Below, in pieces: positions 1 through 9,053 of a DNA stretch of 46,956 nt (within the stretch, counting starts at the first letter, position 1; every line of letters starts with the position of its first letter). The stretch comes from Bacillota bacterium (GTDB lineage Bacteria > Bacillota > Clostridia > Oscillospirales > Acutalibacteraceae). The notes below the pieces were generated by a model that did not search any database, was not told the DNA's origin, and worked only from the letters and a program-made list of their open reading frames with translations. The stretch spans positions 1 to 46,956 of the forward strand of contig JAEZGM010000030.1 in the NCBI GenBank assembly GCA_023416955.1, given 5' to 3'. The position numbers and the translations under genes are program-made.

Positions 1-3000
1 TTCCTCCACACTGCCGGGATTCAAAGCCGGCGGCGCCGATACGGATTCGCAGAGCAGTTTGGCGTCTTCGTCCTCGCGCATACTGATTCTCCCGAACATA
101 CGGACAACTTTTCCTTCCGCAATCCACTCGCCGTATTGAGCCAGAATTTTCGGGAACACCAGAACCTCCATCGCGCCGAACATATCCTCCAGTGTAACAA
201 ACGCCATTGTGCTGTTGCTCTTGGTGACCTTCATTTTTACCGCGGCAACGATCCCCAAGAGGGTCACGCTGTCTCCATCGTGAAAGCGGCCACCCTGCTC
301 TCGCGCATCATCCAGTATTTCGCCTGTCCGGCTGGCATGGATCGCATCATAGGCGTCAATATATTCTGCCATCGGGTGACCGGAAAGATACATTCCGGTT
401 ACCTCCTTTTCCATCAGAAGCTGGTCGCCCAAACTTAAATCAGGCATATCGGCAACGGTATATTCCCGTTCCTCCGGTATGGCGGCTGTGTCAAAAAAGC
501 CCATCTGACCGTCCACGTTGCGCCGCTTGTCCGCGTCGAGATAGTCCAGTACCCCCGATACGCTTGACAGCATCTGCCGCCGGTTCAGCCCCAGCGCGTC
601 GAGCGCGCCGCATTTGACCACGCTTTCCAGCGAACGGCGGTTCAGCTCCTCAAACATGCGTTTACAGAAATTATAATATGAGCTAAACAGTCCGTTTTCT
701 TCCCGTTCGCGGAGCAGGTCCAGAATAAAGCCTTTTCCGAGATTGCGCACCGCAAGCAGTCCGAAACGGATATCCTTGCCGGAAACGGTAAAACCAAGCC
801 CGCTTTCGTTCACGTGCGGGGGTAGAACGCGGATTCCGAGCCGCATGCACTCCGCAATATATGTTGACAGCTTATTTGTATTGTCGAGAACGCTGGTCAT
901 CAGCGCCGCCATGTACTCCCGCGGGTAATAGCATTTCAGCCATGCCGTTTCATAGCTGAGAAGCGCGTACGCGGCGGCATGGGACTTATTGAACGCGTAG
1001 GACGCGAAGCTTTCCATTTCACCGTAGATGGCCTTCGCGATGGCTTCGTCCACACCTCGGCGGATACAGCCGTCCACCTCAACTTTGCCCTGTTCATTTG
1101 TCAGGCCATAAATAAAAATCCGGCTTTCCCGCTCCATAACGTCGGCTTTCTTTTTGCTCATGGCGCGGCGCACAATATCCGCCCTGCCGAGCGAATAGCC
1201 TGCAAGGCTGCGGAAAATCTGCATGACCTGCTCCTGATAAACGATGCAGCCGTAGGTTACTTCAAGAATCGGCTTGAGAAGCGGATGGCGGTAGGTTACC
1301 TTTTCCGGGTGATGGCGGTTTTCAATGTACCGCGGAATGCTTTCCATCGGCCCGGGGCGGTAAAGGGAAATGACCGCAATCAAATCCTCCATATGCTCTG
1401 GCCTGAGCTGCATAATCACGCTGCGCATTCCGGCCGATTCAAACTGGAACACGCCGTCCGTTGCGCCGGTCGTGAGCGTGTTATAAACCCGGCTGTCGTC
1501 CAGAGGGATATTTTCGATGTTGAAGCCCGCTGCTTTTTCGGCGATCATGTCCTGTGCGTCGCGGATCACGGAAAGATTGCGCAGCCCGAGAAAGTCCATC
1601 TTTAAAAGCCCGAGTTCTTCCAAAGTAGTCATGGTGTACTGCGTTACAACCGCGTCATTGTTGCGGGCGAGCGGTACATACTCGGCGACGGGCTTGTCGG
1701 TAATCACGACGCCGGCGGCGTGTGTGGAAGCGTTGCGGGGCATACCCTCCACCTTGCGTGCCATGTCAATCAGTTCATGAACCTGCATATCGGTATCGTA
1801 GCGCTGCCGCAGCTCGTCTGAAACCTTCAGCGCCTTGTCCAGCGTAATATTCAGCTCCATGGGTACCAGCTTTGCAATGGAGTCCACTGCGGCATACGGA
1901 ACCGCCATCGCCCTGCCCACATCGCGAATGGAGCCGCGCGCCGCCATCGTGCCAAACGTTACAATCTGTGCCACATGGTCGGCTCCGTACTTGCGAACAA
2001 CGTACTCAATCATTTCCTGCCGCCGCTCGTCGGAAAAGTCAATGTCAAAGTCCGGCATGCTGACGCGCTCCGGGTTCAGGAAGCGCTCAAACAGAAGATC
2101 GTACTTGATGGGATCGATACCGGTGATGCCAATGCAGTAGGCCGCCAGACTGCCCGCACCGGAACCGCGCCCGGGACCGACGGGAATTCCCGATTCTTTC
2201 GCGTACCTCACAAAATCATACACAATCAGGTAGTAATTGACGTACCCCATCTGTTCAATGGTATTCAGTTCGTATTCCAGCCGTTCTGTCAGCGACGGCT
2301 CAGGCGTTTCCCCGTAATGCCGCTTCAGTCCCTCATAGCACTTGTCACGGAAGAACGCGGTGTTCTCCTGCCCGTTCGGCGTATCAAAATGCGGCAGCTT
2401 TGTATTGCCGAATTCAAAGTCCACATTGCAGCGCTGTGCAATCAGCGCGGTATTATCGGCTGCCTCAGGGCAGTCGGGGAACAGTGCGCGCATTTCTTCT
2501 TCCGTTTTATAATAGAACTGATCTGTTTCAAACTCCATGCCGTCTTTATCTTCAATGGTATGATTTGTTTGGATACAGAGTAGAATATGGTGCATTTTAC
2601 TGTCTTCACGGTTGATATAATGGCAGTCGTTCGTCACGACGAGCGGGATTCCGGTTTCCCTCGCCAGACGGATCATAGAAGGATTAATGCGCCGCTGCTC
2701 CGGGATACCGTGATCCTGCAGTTCCAAATAGAAATTGCCCTGACCGAAAATCTGATTGTAGCGCAGCGCGGCCTCTTTTGCCCCGCCATAGTCGTTCGCG
2801 GTCAGCGCGCGCGGAATTTCACCCGCAAGGCAGGCGGAAAGCGCAATAATCCCTTCGTGGTACTGCTCGAGTAAATCAAAATCGACACGGGGCTTGCTGT
2901 AAAAACCTTCAGTCCACGATTTTGACACCATGGCAATTAAGTTCTGATACCCGGTGTTGTTTTCACACAGCAGCACCAAGTGGCGATGTTCCGCGTCGAG

Positions 3001-3237
3001 CTCGTGCACTTTGTCAAACCGGGTTCGCTGCGCAACATACACTTCACAGCCGATAATCGGTTTGATTCCGCGTTTTTTTGCAGCCTTATAAAAGTCCACC
3101 GCGCCGTACATGACCCCGTGATCGGTTACCGCGACGGCGGTATCACCCCGCGCGGCGGCCGTATCAACCAGCTGGTTGATACGGCAGGCACCGTCCAGCA
3201 GACTGTATTCACTGTGCAGATGAAGATGTACGAACAT
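1..3237 (-). CDS. dnaE: DNA polymerase III alpha subunit, DnaE type (3' end outside window)
   Basis: This is the replicative polymerase subunit that extends DNA strands. The ATG at 3237 has an AAAGGAG Shine-Dalgarno site, and the frame stays open to base 1, giving 1,079 residues. Family members have about 1,150, so roughly 70-90 C-terminal residues lie beyond the window. The N-terminal PHP domain starts with HLHLHSEYSLLDGA (residues 4-17). The palm carries PGRGSGAGS near residue 352 and the catalytic PDFDIDFSDERR near residue 394. A helix-hairpin-helix region and an OB fold (about residues 990-1035) follow. DnaE type is preferred over PolC because there is no inserted exonuclease domain. It is the last visible gene of the hprK-to-dnaE run, 16 bases after the NUDIX gene. 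Confidence 0.97.
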   Translation of the reverse strand, partial: MFVHLHLHSEYSLLDGACRINQLVDTAAARGDTAVAVTDHGVMYGAVDFYKAAKKRGIKPIIGCEVYVAQRTRFDKVHELDAEHRHLVLLCENNTGYQNLIAMVSKSWTEGFYSKPRVDFDLLEQYHEGIIALSACLAGEIPRALTANDYGGAKEAALRYNQIFGQGNFYLELQDHGIPEQRRINPSMIRLARETGIPLVVTNDCHYINREDSKMHHILLCIQTNHTIEDKDGMEFETDQFYYKTEEEMRALFPDCPEAADNTALIAQRCNVDFEFGNTKLPHFDTPNGQENTAFFRDKCYEGLKRHYGETPEPSLTERLEYELNTIEQMGYVNYYLIVYDFVRYAKESGIPVGPGRGSGAGSLAAYCIGITGIDPIKYDLLFERFLNPERVSMPDFDIDFSDERRQEMIEYVVRKYGADHVAQIVTFGTMAARGSIRDVGRAMAVPYAAVDSIAKLVPMELNITLDKALKVSDELRQRYDTDMQVHELIDMARKVEGMPRNASTHAAGVVITDKPVAEYVPLARNNDAVVTQYTMTTLEELGLLKMDFLGLRNLSVIRDAQDMIAEKAAGFNIENIPLDDSRVYNTLTTGATDGVFQFESAGMRSVIMQLRPEHMEDLIAVISLYRPGPMESIPRYIENRHHPEKVTYRHPLLKPILEVTYGCIVYQEQVMQIFRSLAGYSLGRADIVRRAMSKKKADVMERESRIFIYGLTNEQGKVEVDGCIRRGVDEAIAKAIYGEMESFASYAFNKSHAAAYALLSYETAWLKCYYPREYMAALMTSVLDNTNKLSTYIAECMRLGIRVLPPHVNESGLGFTVSGKDIRFGLLAVRNLGKGFILDLLREREENGLFSSYYNFCKRMFEELNRRSLESVVKCGALDALGLNRRQMLSSVSGVLDYLDADKRRNVDGQMGFFDTAAIPEEREYTVADMPDLSLGDQLLMEKEVTGMYLSGHPMAEYIDAYDAIHASRTGEILDDAREQGGRFHDGDSVTLLGIVAAVKMKVTKSNSTMAFVTLEDMFGAMEVLVFPKILAQYGEWIAEGKVVRMFGRISMREDEDAKLLCESVSAPPALNPGSVEE

Positions 3238-3253
3238 GGCGCGCTCCTTTTTC

Positions 3254-3694
3254 TTAATGACTTTCAAGCATAGATTTCACTTTTCGGTACAGTTCCGGCT
3301 GTATATCGGGATATGTCAGTTTGCCCGGCAGTTCCGGGAATAGAACGACGCTTTCCATTTCAGAGCCGTCAGGCAGCTCCTGAAAAGAATAAATATCCGC
3401 AAAATACAGCATTCCGAATGATTCCTCTTCCGGATAGCGCTCATTCACTACAGAGTATACACAAACCGGTGAAATATCAAACCGGGATGCTCCCGTTTCC
3501 TCGTACAGCTCACGAACCGCGGCGGCACGCACATCTTCCCCCAGCTCACGGTGCCCGCCGGGTACTTCATATGTAGTTCTCTCCTTATGCTTACAAAACA
3601 CCCATTGATGCTGGTACCGTGAAACAATCACCGAAAATCTCAGGAGAGAATCGTCCATGTTTTTATATTCGTCATAAAATTTTACCTGCAACAA
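3254..3694 (-). CDS. NUDIX hydrolase
   Basis: A 146-residue single-domain NUDIX protein that would hydrolyse a nucleoside diphosphate linked to another group X. The complete Nudix box GX5EX7REUXEEXGU is at residues 47-69 (G47, E53, R61-E62, E65-E66, G68). The substrate cannot be told from sequence; 8-oxo-dGTP-type sanitation and other nucleotide sugars are both possible. The start appears to be TTG at 3694, about five bases after AGGGGGT; an internal ATG at 3658 would remove the first 12 residues but not the Nudix fold. It sits between the QueG-like gene and dnaE, as a NUDIX gene (yvcI) also lies beside rapZ in Bacillus subtilis. Confidence 0.85.
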   Translation of the reverse strand: MLQVKFYDEYKNMDDSLLRFSVIVSRYQHQWVFCKHKERTTYEVPGGHRELGEDVRAAAVRELYEETGASRFDISPVCVYSVVNERYPEEESFGMLYFADIYSFQELPDGSEMESVVLFPELPGKLTYPDIQPELYRKVKSMLESH

Positions 3695-3721
3695 AATTAC
3701 CCCCTAAACCTAAATGATACC

Positions 3722-3779
3722 AAAAAAAACGGGAAAGACCGCTTCCAACTCTGTTTGGAAGAAGCCGACAGAGCCTGTC
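3722..3779 (-). terminator. Hairpins and T-run between QueG-like gene and NUDIX gene
   Basis: Read on the minus strand, this gap has GACAG-GCT-CTGTC, then CTTCCAA-ACAGAG-TTGGAAG, and about 12 bases later a run of eight T. The hairpin is separated from the T-run, so it is not a textbook terminator. It may give partial termination before the NUDIX-dnaE end of the operon. Confidence 0.35.
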
Positions 3780-3799
3780 CTCTGTTTTTCTTGATATAA

Positions 3800-4495
3800 T
3801 TATATATCGGCCGCTGTCCGTAAATACCGCTGTGTATGCGGGCACACATAAATACACTGCCCGCACAGCGTAATTTCCTCATGAATTGCTTCTGCCGCCA
3901 ATTTTCGTGCCGCGGGCCGACATTTCAGCGGTTGGAAAAATTCATCACGATCCTTTTCCGGGCTCCACAGCTCACCGGACACCGCTTTTCCCGGGCAGGC
4001 GTTCGTGCATGCCATGCAATTGCCGCAGCGTGACTGCGTAACCGGCTTGCCGCACTGCAGAGGGGCATCCGTCACGATTGAAGAGAGACGTACGGCGGAA
4101 CCATACTGCTCGGTGACAAGCAGCGCGCATTTGCCGATCCACCCTAAGCCGGAACGGGTGGCCACCGTTTTATGCGGCAGTGCCGTACGGTAATCCTCCG
4201 ATTCCACAACCGTATCTGTCGTCTGTGCGGTCGCGCGATAACCTTTTGAGCGGAGATTTTCCGCGCCCAGCGTTACAATATGATCCAATGTCGCGTTCAG
4301 ACTGTGGTACGCTTCAAAATATTCGCGCGTAGGGCCCGCTTTGATTGAGCGGATTACGTCCGCGGGAACGGCAATTGCAACGGATACCCCACGGTGCATG
4401 CCGCTCTGCACAAAAGGGGTCAAATCGGCAAAGCCGACAAGGGACGCGCCGCTGTCCAGCAGTAATTGGGTCAACTCTCTGTCCAATGATTCCAC
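3800..4495 (-). CDS. Short QueG-like protein with two 4Fe-4S clusters
   Basis: A 231-residue protein related to epoxyqueuosine reductase (QueG), which completes queuosine synthesis in tRNA. The C-terminal half has ferredoxin-type cysteines at 157, 160, 163 and 167 (CGNCMACTNACPG) and again at 211, 214 and 218 (CGQCIYVCPH), with KTVATRSGLGWIGK before them. It is clearly shorter than QueG (about 350-380 residues), lacking the C-terminal extension, so a queuosine role is uncertain. Short relatives are usually annotated only as 4Fe-4S double-cluster proteins. The GTG at 4495 is chosen because AGGAG lies about eight bases upstream; another GTG at 4504 overlaps that site. It follows whiA by 14 bases. 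Confidence 0.75.
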   Translation of the reverse strand: MESLDRELTQLLLDSGASLVGFADLTPFVQSGMHRGVSVAIAVPADVIRSIKAGPTREYFEAYHSLNATLDHIVTLGAENLRSKGYRATAQTTDTVVESEDYRTALPHKTVATRSGLGWIGKCALLVTEQYGSAVRLSSIVTDAPLQCGKPVTQSRCGNCMACTNACPGKAVSGELWSPEKDRDEFFQPLKCRPAARKLAAEAIHEEITLCGQCIYVCPHTQRYLRTAADI

Positions 4496-4509
4496 TGTGA
4501 CCACTCCTA

Positions 4510-5433
4510 TTACAGTATTTCTTCCGCCAGTTCCACAATGCGCTGCAAACGGTGGTTGACGCCCGAGCGACTGAGCGGTTCGGAAAGCTCCTCCCCCAGT
4601 TCACGCAGCGACAATTCGGGGTTTCGGTACCGCAGCATGGCAAGCTCCTGCAGTTCTTCCGGCAAAACGGACACGCCCCCCGCGAAATTCAGAATTTTTT
4701 CGATGGCGAGCATCTGCGCGGCGGAAGCCTGCGCGGTTTTTCCGAGGTTTGCCGTTTCAAAATTCGTTTTGCGGTTGATATTATTGCGAACTTCCTTCAG
4801 CATTTGCGTCTGGATCAACGTCATTGCCGCATTGCCCGCGCCTAAGTACGTAATGAAATCGGAAACGCGTTCGCCGCCTTTTATGTATACAACATAAGAA
4901 CCGCGGCGATTCGTCAGCCCCGGCTGCAGATCAAGCTCCAGTACTTCCCCGATCAGTGCGGACAGATCCCTCGCTAAATTCATATACGGCACGACAAACT
5001 CCAGCTGGTAATCCTTCTGGGGATCCGTTACCGTGCCGCAGGATAAAAAAGCACCGCGAAGAAACGCGGAAACACAGCATTCATTTTCCAGATCGGCGCG
5101 GTTGATGCGTAGGCTGACCTCATGTCCGGTATGGCCAAAGCTCTCGAGCACCGCCTTTCGCTGGTCTTCCCCCGGGACAGAAACCAAAAACGCGCTCCGG
5201 CTGTCCCTGCGCCGAAGCGCATAAGGGGAGGTTTCCACGATCATGCCGGTCGTTTCGGCAACCAACTGCGCAATTCGGTGCGCGGCTGCTCCGTCAGCCG
5301 CTTTCACGCTGACCGCGGTCTGGGAAAAGCTGCGGCTGAACAGAAGGAGGCCGTAACACTCCGCTTTTTTGCAGCAGGAGTTCTGTGGATCAATTCTGCT
5401 TAATTCCGATTTTACCTCGGACGAAAATGACAT
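4510..5433 (-). CDS. whiA: DNA-binding protein WhiA
   Basis: WhiA is a conserved Gram-positive protein that joins a LAGLIDADG-homing-endonuclease-like domain to a DNA-binding helix-turn-helix. It controls sporulation in Streptomyces and affects cell division and chromosome segregation in Bacillus. The 307 residues match the family. The N-terminus MSFSSEVKSEL and the C-terminal helix-turn-helix segment (about residues 262-305, with LRELGEELSEPLSRSGVNHR) are typical. It follows rapZ by only 21 bases, so both are in one operon. In most Firmicutes yvcK lies between these two genes; here there is no room for it. Confidence 0.95.
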   Translation of the reverse strand: MSFSSEVKSELSRIDPQNSCCKKAECYGLLLFSRSFSQTAVSVKAADGAAAHRIAQLVAETTGMIVETSPYALRRRDSRSAFLVSVPGEDQRKAVLESFGHTGHEVSLRINRADLENECCVSAFLRGAFLSCGTVTDPQKDYQLEFVVPYMNLARDLSALIGEVLELDLQPGLTNRRGSYVVYIKGGERVSDFITYLGAGNAAMTLIQTQMLKEVRNNINRKTNFETANLGKTAQASAAQMLAIEKILNFAGGVSVLPEELQELAMLRYRNPELSLRELGEELSEPLSRSGVNHRLQRIVELAEEIL

Positions 5434-5454
5434 TCCGTTCGCCCCCGTTTCCTG

Positions 5455-6315
5455 TTACTGTTTGTGAATGTCGCGGTGGTGTACGGTTGTCCGCATATTT
5501 TTTTCAATCAGATGATCGTATAAAAGCTGTGCAAGCGTGACGGAACGGTGATGTCCCCCGGTGCACCCCACGGCGATAAGCAGCTGGCTTTTTCCTTCGT
5601 CGCAGTACAAAGGAAGCATATAGTCAATCATGTCAAGGAAGCGTGTCACAAAACCCTTTGTCTGATCCCACTTCAGCACATAATCCCGCACGGGCTGATC
5701 GAGCCCCGTCAGGTTTTTCAGTTCGTCCACATAATATGGGTTCGGCAGGCAGCGTACATCGAACACCAGATCAGCTTCGGTCGGAAGTCCAAACTTAAAC
5801 CCGAACGATTCGCAGTGAATCATCAGCGCGTCCGAAGAATCGCCTAAAAACAAACCGGAAATCCGCTCTTTCAGCTGTGCGGGCGAAAGTGAGGACGTAT
5901 CAATGATATAATCCGCCTTTTCACGCACCGATTTGAGCACGTCGCGTTCCAGCTTCACCGCTTGTTCCAGCGAACCGAGGCAGTTGTCCGCCAGCGGGTG
6001 CTTGCGCCGCGTTTCTTTAAAACGGTTGATCAGCACGTAATCGTTGGCATCCAAAAACAGAATTTTATATTCCTTATCTTCACTTTTTAACTGTTCCAGC
6101 GTTTGAAACAGGCTGGAAAACATATCTCCGCCGCGAATATCGGTAACAACCGCAACGCGTGAAAGCGCGCCCTTAGCCTGCTGCGCGAATTCGTAAAATG
6201 TTTCAATCAGCTTCGGCGGAATATTGTCCGCACAAAAAAAACCGATGTCCTCCAGCGCATGTACGGCACGTGATTTCCCCGCGCCCGACAAACCCGTAAT
6301 GATCAAAAAATCCAT
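5455..6315 (-). CDS. rapZ: Nucleotide-binding protein RapZ/YvcJ
   Basis: A P-loop protein of the RapZ/YvcJ family. In Escherichia coli RapZ guides RNase E to the small RNA GlmZ; in Bacillus YvcJ binds and hydrolyses nucleotides and affects competence, but its target is not well defined. Visible motifs are the Walker A GLSGAGKS near residues 8-15, HCESFGFKFG with VFDVRCLPNPY in the middle, and GCTGGHHRSV near the C-terminus. The ATG at 6315 has a GGGGGG Shine-Dalgarno four bases upstream, giving 286 residues. It lies in the hprK-murB-rapZ-whiA operon, connecting it with carbon-status and cell-wall precursor genes. Confidence 0.95.
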   Translation of the reverse strand: MDFLIITGLSGAGKSRAVHALEDIGFFCADNIPPKLIETFYEFAQQAKGALSRVAVVTDIRGGDMFSSLFQTLEQLKSEDKEYKILFLDANDYVLINRFKETRRKHPLADNCLGSLEQAVKLERDVLKSVREKADYIIDTSSLSPAQLKERISGLFLGDSSDALMIHCESFGFKFGLPTEADLVFDVRCLPNPYYVDELKNLTGLDQPVRDYVLKWDQTKGFVTRFLDMIDYMLPLYCDEGKSQLLIAVGCTGGHHRSVTLAQLLYDHLIEKNMRTTVHHRDIHKQ

Positions 6316-6339
6316 ATGACCCCCCAATGCCTTTTCCCG

Positions 6340-7248
6340 TTACTGAAATCTTTTCACTTCGCATTCCAGCTGTATGCCGGTTTGCTTCCATACTGTCTCC
6401 TGAATAATCTCAATCAGCCCGCACACATCGGCACAGGTTGCGTTGTCAACGTTCACAATAAACCCCGCGTGTTTCTCACTGACCATCGCGCCGCCGACCC
6501 GCGTTCCCTTCAGGCCGCAGGACTCGATCAGCGTTCCGGCAAAATGCCCAACCGGGCGCTTGAACACACTGCCCGCGCTGGGAAGCTCCAGCGGCTGCTT
6601 CGACTTTCTTCTGGCATAAAGGTCATCCATAACCCGCCCTATTTTTTCTCCATTCCCATGGCTCAGCTGCAAAGTTAAAAACAGAATGCTGCTGCCGTTG
6701 TCCGTGTAAGCACTGTGGCGGTAACCGAACTCCAGCTCTTCGCCGCTCAGCACACCAAATTCCCCACTGCGGGTAATATGCTCGCACGAAACAAGCACAT
6801 TTTTCATTTCACCGTTGTATGCTCCCGCATTCATATACGCCGCACCGCCGGCAGCGCCTGGAATTCCCCACGCAAATTCCAGCCCGGTCAGCTCCTGCTG
6901 CTTAGCAAAGCTGCACACATCGGCAAGTACTGCGCCCGCGCCGCACCGGACGGAGGTTTCTCCGGAAAGCGCAATGCTTTTGAATTCGCCGTCCAGCGCG
7001 ACAACCGCGCCGCGGATACCGGCATCACTGACCAGCATGTTAGAGCCGTTTCCGATTGCCAGCACAGGAATTTCAAGTTCGCTTGCCGCGCGGTAAAACG
7101 CCTGTATCCCCTTCCGGTCATGCGCGGTGATAAAAAGGTCGGCCGGGCCGCCGATTTGGAAGGTTGTATGCAGTTTCATAGGCTCGTCGTACAAAACGGA
7201 GCAGCCGGCCTGTTCAGCAAGATTCGCCAATTGATTGAGTCGATTCAT
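6340..7248 (-). CDS. murB: UDP-N-acetylenolpyruvoylglucosamine reductase MurB
   Basis: MurB is the FAD enzyme that uses NADPH to reduce UDP-N-acetylglucosamine-enolpyruvate to UDP-N-acetylmuramate, the second committed step of peptidoglycan synthesis. The 302 residues include the FAD-binding stretch TFQIGGPADLF (29-39), GNGSNMLV (67-73) and WGIPGAAGGAAYMNAGAY (127-144). The proton-donor serine is S227 in SAGSVFKRP, with the final catalytic glutamate near residue 297. The pattern fits the type II MurB of Gram-positive bacteria. A GGAGG site precedes the ATG. It is 20 bases after the PHP gene and 24 bases before rapZ. Confidence 0.97.
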   Translation of the reverse strand: MNRLNQLANLAEQAGCSVLYDEPMKLHTTFQIGGPADLFITAHDRKGIQAFYRAASELEIPVLAIGNGSNMLVSDAGIRGAVVALDGEFKSIALSGETSVRCGAGAVLADVCSFAKQQELTGLEFAWGIPGAAGGAAYMNAGAYNGEMKNVLVSCEHITRSGEFGVLSGEELEFGYRHSAYTDNGSSILFLTLQLSHGNGEKIGRVMDDLYARRKSKQPLELPSAGSVFKRPVGHFAGTLIESCGLKGTRVGGAMVSEKHAGFIVNVDNATCADVCGLIEIIQETVWKQTGIQLECEVKRFQ

Positions 7249-7268
7249 GATTTCCTCCGATAATGCAG

Positions 7269-8009
7269 TTATTGTAAAGCGGGATCGTCAAAGACACGCG
7301 TATACTCTTCCAAATATTTTCGGAAGCGGGCGACGCTGGAATTCACCACAAGTTCTTCGGGAAAATCAGCTTCCTCAAGCAGCTTCAGCGAACCGGCAAA
7401 GCACCCGACCTGTGAGGAAAAATGGGAGTCCGAGTTCACGATGACCGGCACTCCATATTTTTTACAGAGTGCTATAATCTTTTTACAGTTTGGAATGGAA
7501 GATTTCCGGCTCAAAAATGTGCCTTCATTTATTTCCACCAATTTGCCGGCACGGCCGAATTCGGGAATGACGGTTTCATAATTGTATTGATATTCCGCAC
7601 TGCCGCTGTGGCCGATCACTCTGACATGCGGATTATTCGCAACATTCAGATAGGCGTTTGTAACCGACTCCACGGTCGGCTTTTGCTCCGGCATACAAAT
7701 CGAGTGAATCGACGCAACAATCCAGTCAAGGTCATCAATACAGTCCGGTTCCAAGTCGACGTTGCCCTCGTAGTCAATGATGTTCGTCTCCTGCCCGCGC
7801 AAGACGAGGACTCCTTCAATTTGATGGGGAACCACCCGCAAATTGTGGAAATACCACTTTCCCGGCGCTCCCGGCATGGTAACCCCGTGATCGGTAATGG
7901 CAACCGCGTACAGCTTTTTCAATGCCGCCGCGTGAACCATTTCCTCCAGCGTACTGTAAGCATGCGTTGAAGCAATCGTATGCATATGTGTATCTGCAAT
8001 AATATTCAT
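7269..8009 (-). CDS. PHP-domain phosphatase (YcdX-like)
   Basis: A 246-residue stand-alone PHP-domain protein, a metal-dependent phosphoesterase related to E. coli YcdX. Metal ligands are visible in DTHMHT (residues 6-11), ITDHG near residue 40, EINEGTF near residue 158 and NSDSH near residue 193. Its substrate is unknown. Between hprK and murB it occupies the position such genes hold in many Clostridia, so shared expression is well supported. The weak GGATGAG site and the ATG at 8009 give the usual N-terminus, MNIIADTHMH. Confidence 0.9.
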   Translation of the reverse strand: MNIIADTHMHTIASTHAYSTLEEMVHAAALKKLYAVAITDHGVTMPGAPGKWYFHNLRVVPHQIEGVLVLRGQETNIIDYEGNVDLEPDCIDDLDWIVASIHSICMPEQKPTVESVTNAYLNVANNPHVRVIGHSGSAEYQYNYETVIPEFGRAGKLVEINEGTFLSRKSSIPNCKKIIALCKKYGVPVIVNSDSHFSSQVGCFAGSLKLLEEADFPEELVVNSSVARFRKYLEEYTRVFDDPALQ

Positions 8010-8042
8010 TTACGCTTTCTCATCCATTCTTTTCTATTTCAG

Positions 8043-9008
8043 TTAAACATCGAAATCTAGTTTTTTCTCCTGCTCCTGTATCGTGGAAATGTCCATTCCC
8101 AAGCTTTGAAGAAGCTCCTGCGCCGCGTTGTAGCCCATTTTCTTCTGGCGGTTGTTCATAGCGGCAACCTCAATGATGACGGCAAGATTTCTGCCCGGTT
8201 TGACGGGAATCGTCAATACGGGCACTTTAATCCCCAAAATTTCGGTAAACTCGCTGTCAATGCCCATCCGGTCATAGACCTTTTTGCTGTCCCAAATTTC
8301 CAGATTAATAACAAGGTCTATTTTTTCCGTTTGCTTTACGGCGCCCATACCAAAAATCCGGCGCGCGTTGATAATGCCTATGCCGCGAAGCTCAATAAAA
8401 TGCCGGATGTTTGCGGGGGCCTGTCCGACAAGGGATTTCGCGGAAACGCGGCGAATTTCAACCGCGTCGTCGGCAATTAAGCGGTGACCACGCTTAATCA
8501 GTTCGATAGCGGTTTCGCTTTTACCGACGCCGCTGTCGCCGATCAGAAGAATTCCTTCGCCATACACTTCCACCAATACGCCGTGGCGCGTGATACGGGG
8601 AGCGAGCTCTACGTTCATAAACGAAACCAGCGCGGCGACAAGGCTGGAAGTGGTATCCGCGGTGGTCAGCAAGGGAACATCATTTGCTTTGACCGCATCC
8701 AGAAGCTCGGGCAGCGGTTCAATATTTCTGGCGACAATCGCCGCAGGCGGCTTTTTAGAGAAAATTTCATTCAAAACCTTTGCCCGCTCTTCACCGGAAA
8801 TGGAATTCAGGAACGCAGTTTCCGCATTTCCGAAGATCATGATACGGCTTCGGTCATAGTAGTCATAAAAGCGATTCAGCTCGAGACCGGGGCGGTTCAC
8901 ATCGGTCGAAGAAATCATGATTTTTTCCGGGTCACCCGGCATATGGATGGCTTCCAGCGAAAGTTCATTGATGACCTTCGACAGGGGTACGGCATATTTT
9001 GAATCCAT
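8043..9008 (-). CDS. hprK: HPr kinase/phosphorylase
   Basis: HprK phosphorylates and dephosphorylates serine 46 of HPr, the phosphocarrier of the sugar phosphotransferase system. In Firmicutes this sets CcpA-dependent carbon catabolite control. The Walker A motif GDSGVGKS is at residues 157-164, and the family signature ELRGIGIINARRIFG at about 206-220. The ATG at 9008 is preferred (321 residues) because GGAAAGCGGG lies upstream; an in-frame ATG at 9026 has no Shine-Dalgarno. The minus strand has TATAAT just upstream (about 9045-9050), but no good -35, so promoter assignment is weak. It is the first gene of the operon running to dnaE. Confidence 0.97.
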   Translation of the reverse strand: MDSKYAVPLSKVINELSLEAIHMPGDPEKIMISSTDVNRPGLELNRFYDYYDRSRIMIFGNAETAFLNSISGEERAKVLNEIFSKKPPAAIVARNIEPLPELLDAVKANDVPLLTTADTTSSLVAALVSFMNVELAPRITRHGVLVEVYGEGILLIGDSGVGKSETAIELIKRGHRLIADDAVEIRRVSAKSLVGQAPANIRHFIELRGIGIINARRIFGMGAVKQTEKIDLVINLEIWDSKKVYDRMGIDSEFTEILGIKVPVLTIPVKPGRNLAVIIEVAAMNNRQKKMGYNAAQELLQSLGMDISTIQEQEKKLDFDV

Positions 9009-9053
9009 AAGATACCCGCTTTCCATTTTTATTGATATTTTTATTATATCCTA

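Noticed and set aside
979..2583. Plus-strand frames opposite dnaE
   Set aside because: All lie within the dnaE frame, which is continuous and has the polymerase motifs.
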